Origin: Entoloma clypeatum
Taxonomy: Eukaryota > Basidiomycota > Agaricomycetes > Agaricales > Entolomataceae
Direction: 5' to 3'
DNA: 64,000 nucleotides
Assembly: GCA_963565915.1 (NCBI GenBank)
Contig: OY751492.1
Span: 4,030,001 to 4,094,000 of the forward strand
Shown here one piece after another: positions 63,067 to 64,000 of the stretch. The position numbers and the translations under genes were made by a program. The notes beneath the pieces were generated by a model that had not been told where the DNA came from, made no database searches, and was given only the letters and a program-made list of their open reading frames with translations. How positions within the stretch are numbered: position 1 is the stretch's first letter; every line of letters begins with the position of its first letter.

Positions 63067-64000
63067 CTACATTCGTCCGCAGCGGCATTGCCCCCCACGG
63101 CTACCACAACCGTAGCAAAAGTTTGTTCCACACCTGCAGCTCATATGAGAGCAGCCAGACGTCCGCTCCACAAAGGTCTGGCACCCAGGGCATTTCTTCC
63201 ATAGTTTCGCGTCAGCCAGTCTTTTGAGTGCCGTGGTTCCGAGGCTGTCACCGCAGCTTTCCCCAGAATGTGCCAGTAACTTGCATAAAGCACATACAGC
63301 TATTCCACAAGCCCTGCAGCTCAGCGTGGCCCGGTTTGCCGAAGAGCCAAGAAATGCAGAACATGTCGGTTGTGGACAAAAGACACGAAGGCGCGGCGGG
63401 ACGTCAAATTCGGCGCGTTTTGTTTCAAAGAGCGTGTTGAGGCTGATGGTAAGAAAAGGCGCAATCTTCTCCCGAGGGATCGGCTGGAGACAACATTTGG
63501 GAGGGTAGAGCGTTTCGTCACGGGTGCAAGAGGTGACGAGATCCCGTATGCAGTCGACGCAATAGCTATGACCGCAAGGAGCTGGCAGAGTAGGTTCCCC
63601 GACTACGAGGTCCTCGCAAACCATGCAATGAACCGTTGGATAGCCGAACTGCTCGCCAAGAAGTTCTGTCATATCTACACACGGTGGTGTGCTGCAGGTC
63701 CCGAAGACGTTATGAGTGTTTGCAAACATTCAGAACATTTATACATACGATGGTATGACAGGCGCTTCCTTCTCCTTCTCCGATTCAAAGGGTCGATCTG
63801 TCGGTTCAGGGGAAGGGGTTCTCCTGACACCAGAAACATGAGATAAGGTGGAACAAGAAGCAAGTGGTCATACGTATGCAAGCCCGGATCGATCATATTG
63901 CAATGTGTGGATGGACCGGGCAATCCTACTTTGATAGAAGACGCAAGAAGCGCTCTGCGAGTCTCTGCAGCTGCCCGATCTGGGCAGTACTCGTCATCGC
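63067..64000 (-). CDS. RBR E3 ubiquitin ligase, copy 2 (partial; runs off right edge)
   Basis: Same architecture as copy 1. The RBR exon (63729-63067) has RING1 CMVCEDLVVGEPTLPAPCGHSYCVDCIRDLV, IBR CPQPTCSAFLG...CRACGIAVCALC, and RING2 CPGCQTFVERTSGCSHMSCRCGTNFCYGC, ending CGRM. The catalytic Cys (HMSC) is present. It is shorter than copy 1 at the C-terminus. Upstream pieces (63790-64000) include DDEYCPDRAAAETRRALLASS, matching the AAEDDRRAALALA helix of copy 1. Both lie in tandem on one strand, so a local duplication is likely, though they are clearly diverged. Confidence 0.82.

Overview
The window is nuclear DNA of a mushroom-type basidiomycete (Agaricomycetes). The evidence is genes broken into many exons by introns of about 45-60 bp, a FunK1-type kinase remnant, a long TKL-type kinase of the kind expanded in agarics, paired RBR ubiquitin ligases, and a mixture of copia, chromodomain gypsy, Tad1-like LINE, Mutator-like and hAT elements. 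Species cannot be named from the sequence.

Layout. 1-3000: 5' half of a Ty1/copia element on the minus strand. 3001-3801: LINE remnant with poly(A). 4489-10276: compact single-copy gene block (mitochondrial 2-oxodicarboxylate carrier, SRP9, membrane-anchored cupredoxin-like protein, small membrane protein). 10277-14320: gene-poor stretch with a decayed FunK1 kinase and a possible small repeat. 14321-21717: complete copia insertion with 5-bp target duplication and a 1,615-bp internal tandem duplication that breaks its polyprotein. 21768-24899: small hypothetical gene, a 1.7-kb hAT-like element, a PD-(D/E)XK-like gene. 25568-30310: decayed AT-hook/exonuclease/transposase-like fusion gene. 30838-35068: SET-domain gene split by a 3.27-kb Mutator-like element. 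35680-39993: large kinase with an N-terminal helical domain. 40806-55806: nest of two LINEs and one gypsy element, each with its own target duplication. 55863-55969: intron-containing tRNA-Leu(AAG). 56165-60855: glycogen phosphorylase. 61071-64000: two tandem RBR genes, the second running off the window.

The intact genes are ordinary housekeeping or signalling genes and do not form a pathway. About half of the window is transposon-derived. Six in-frame TGA codons in two transposon-like minus-strand genes all sit where the reading frame suggests an Arg codon; CGA to TGA change by CpG decay is the simplest reading. Exon joins quoted here were chosen by eye from GT/AG sites, frame and family motifs. 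Summed exon lengths divide by three for the carrier (891), SRP9 (393), the cupredoxin-like gene (1590) and the small membrane protein (579). No similarity search was possible.
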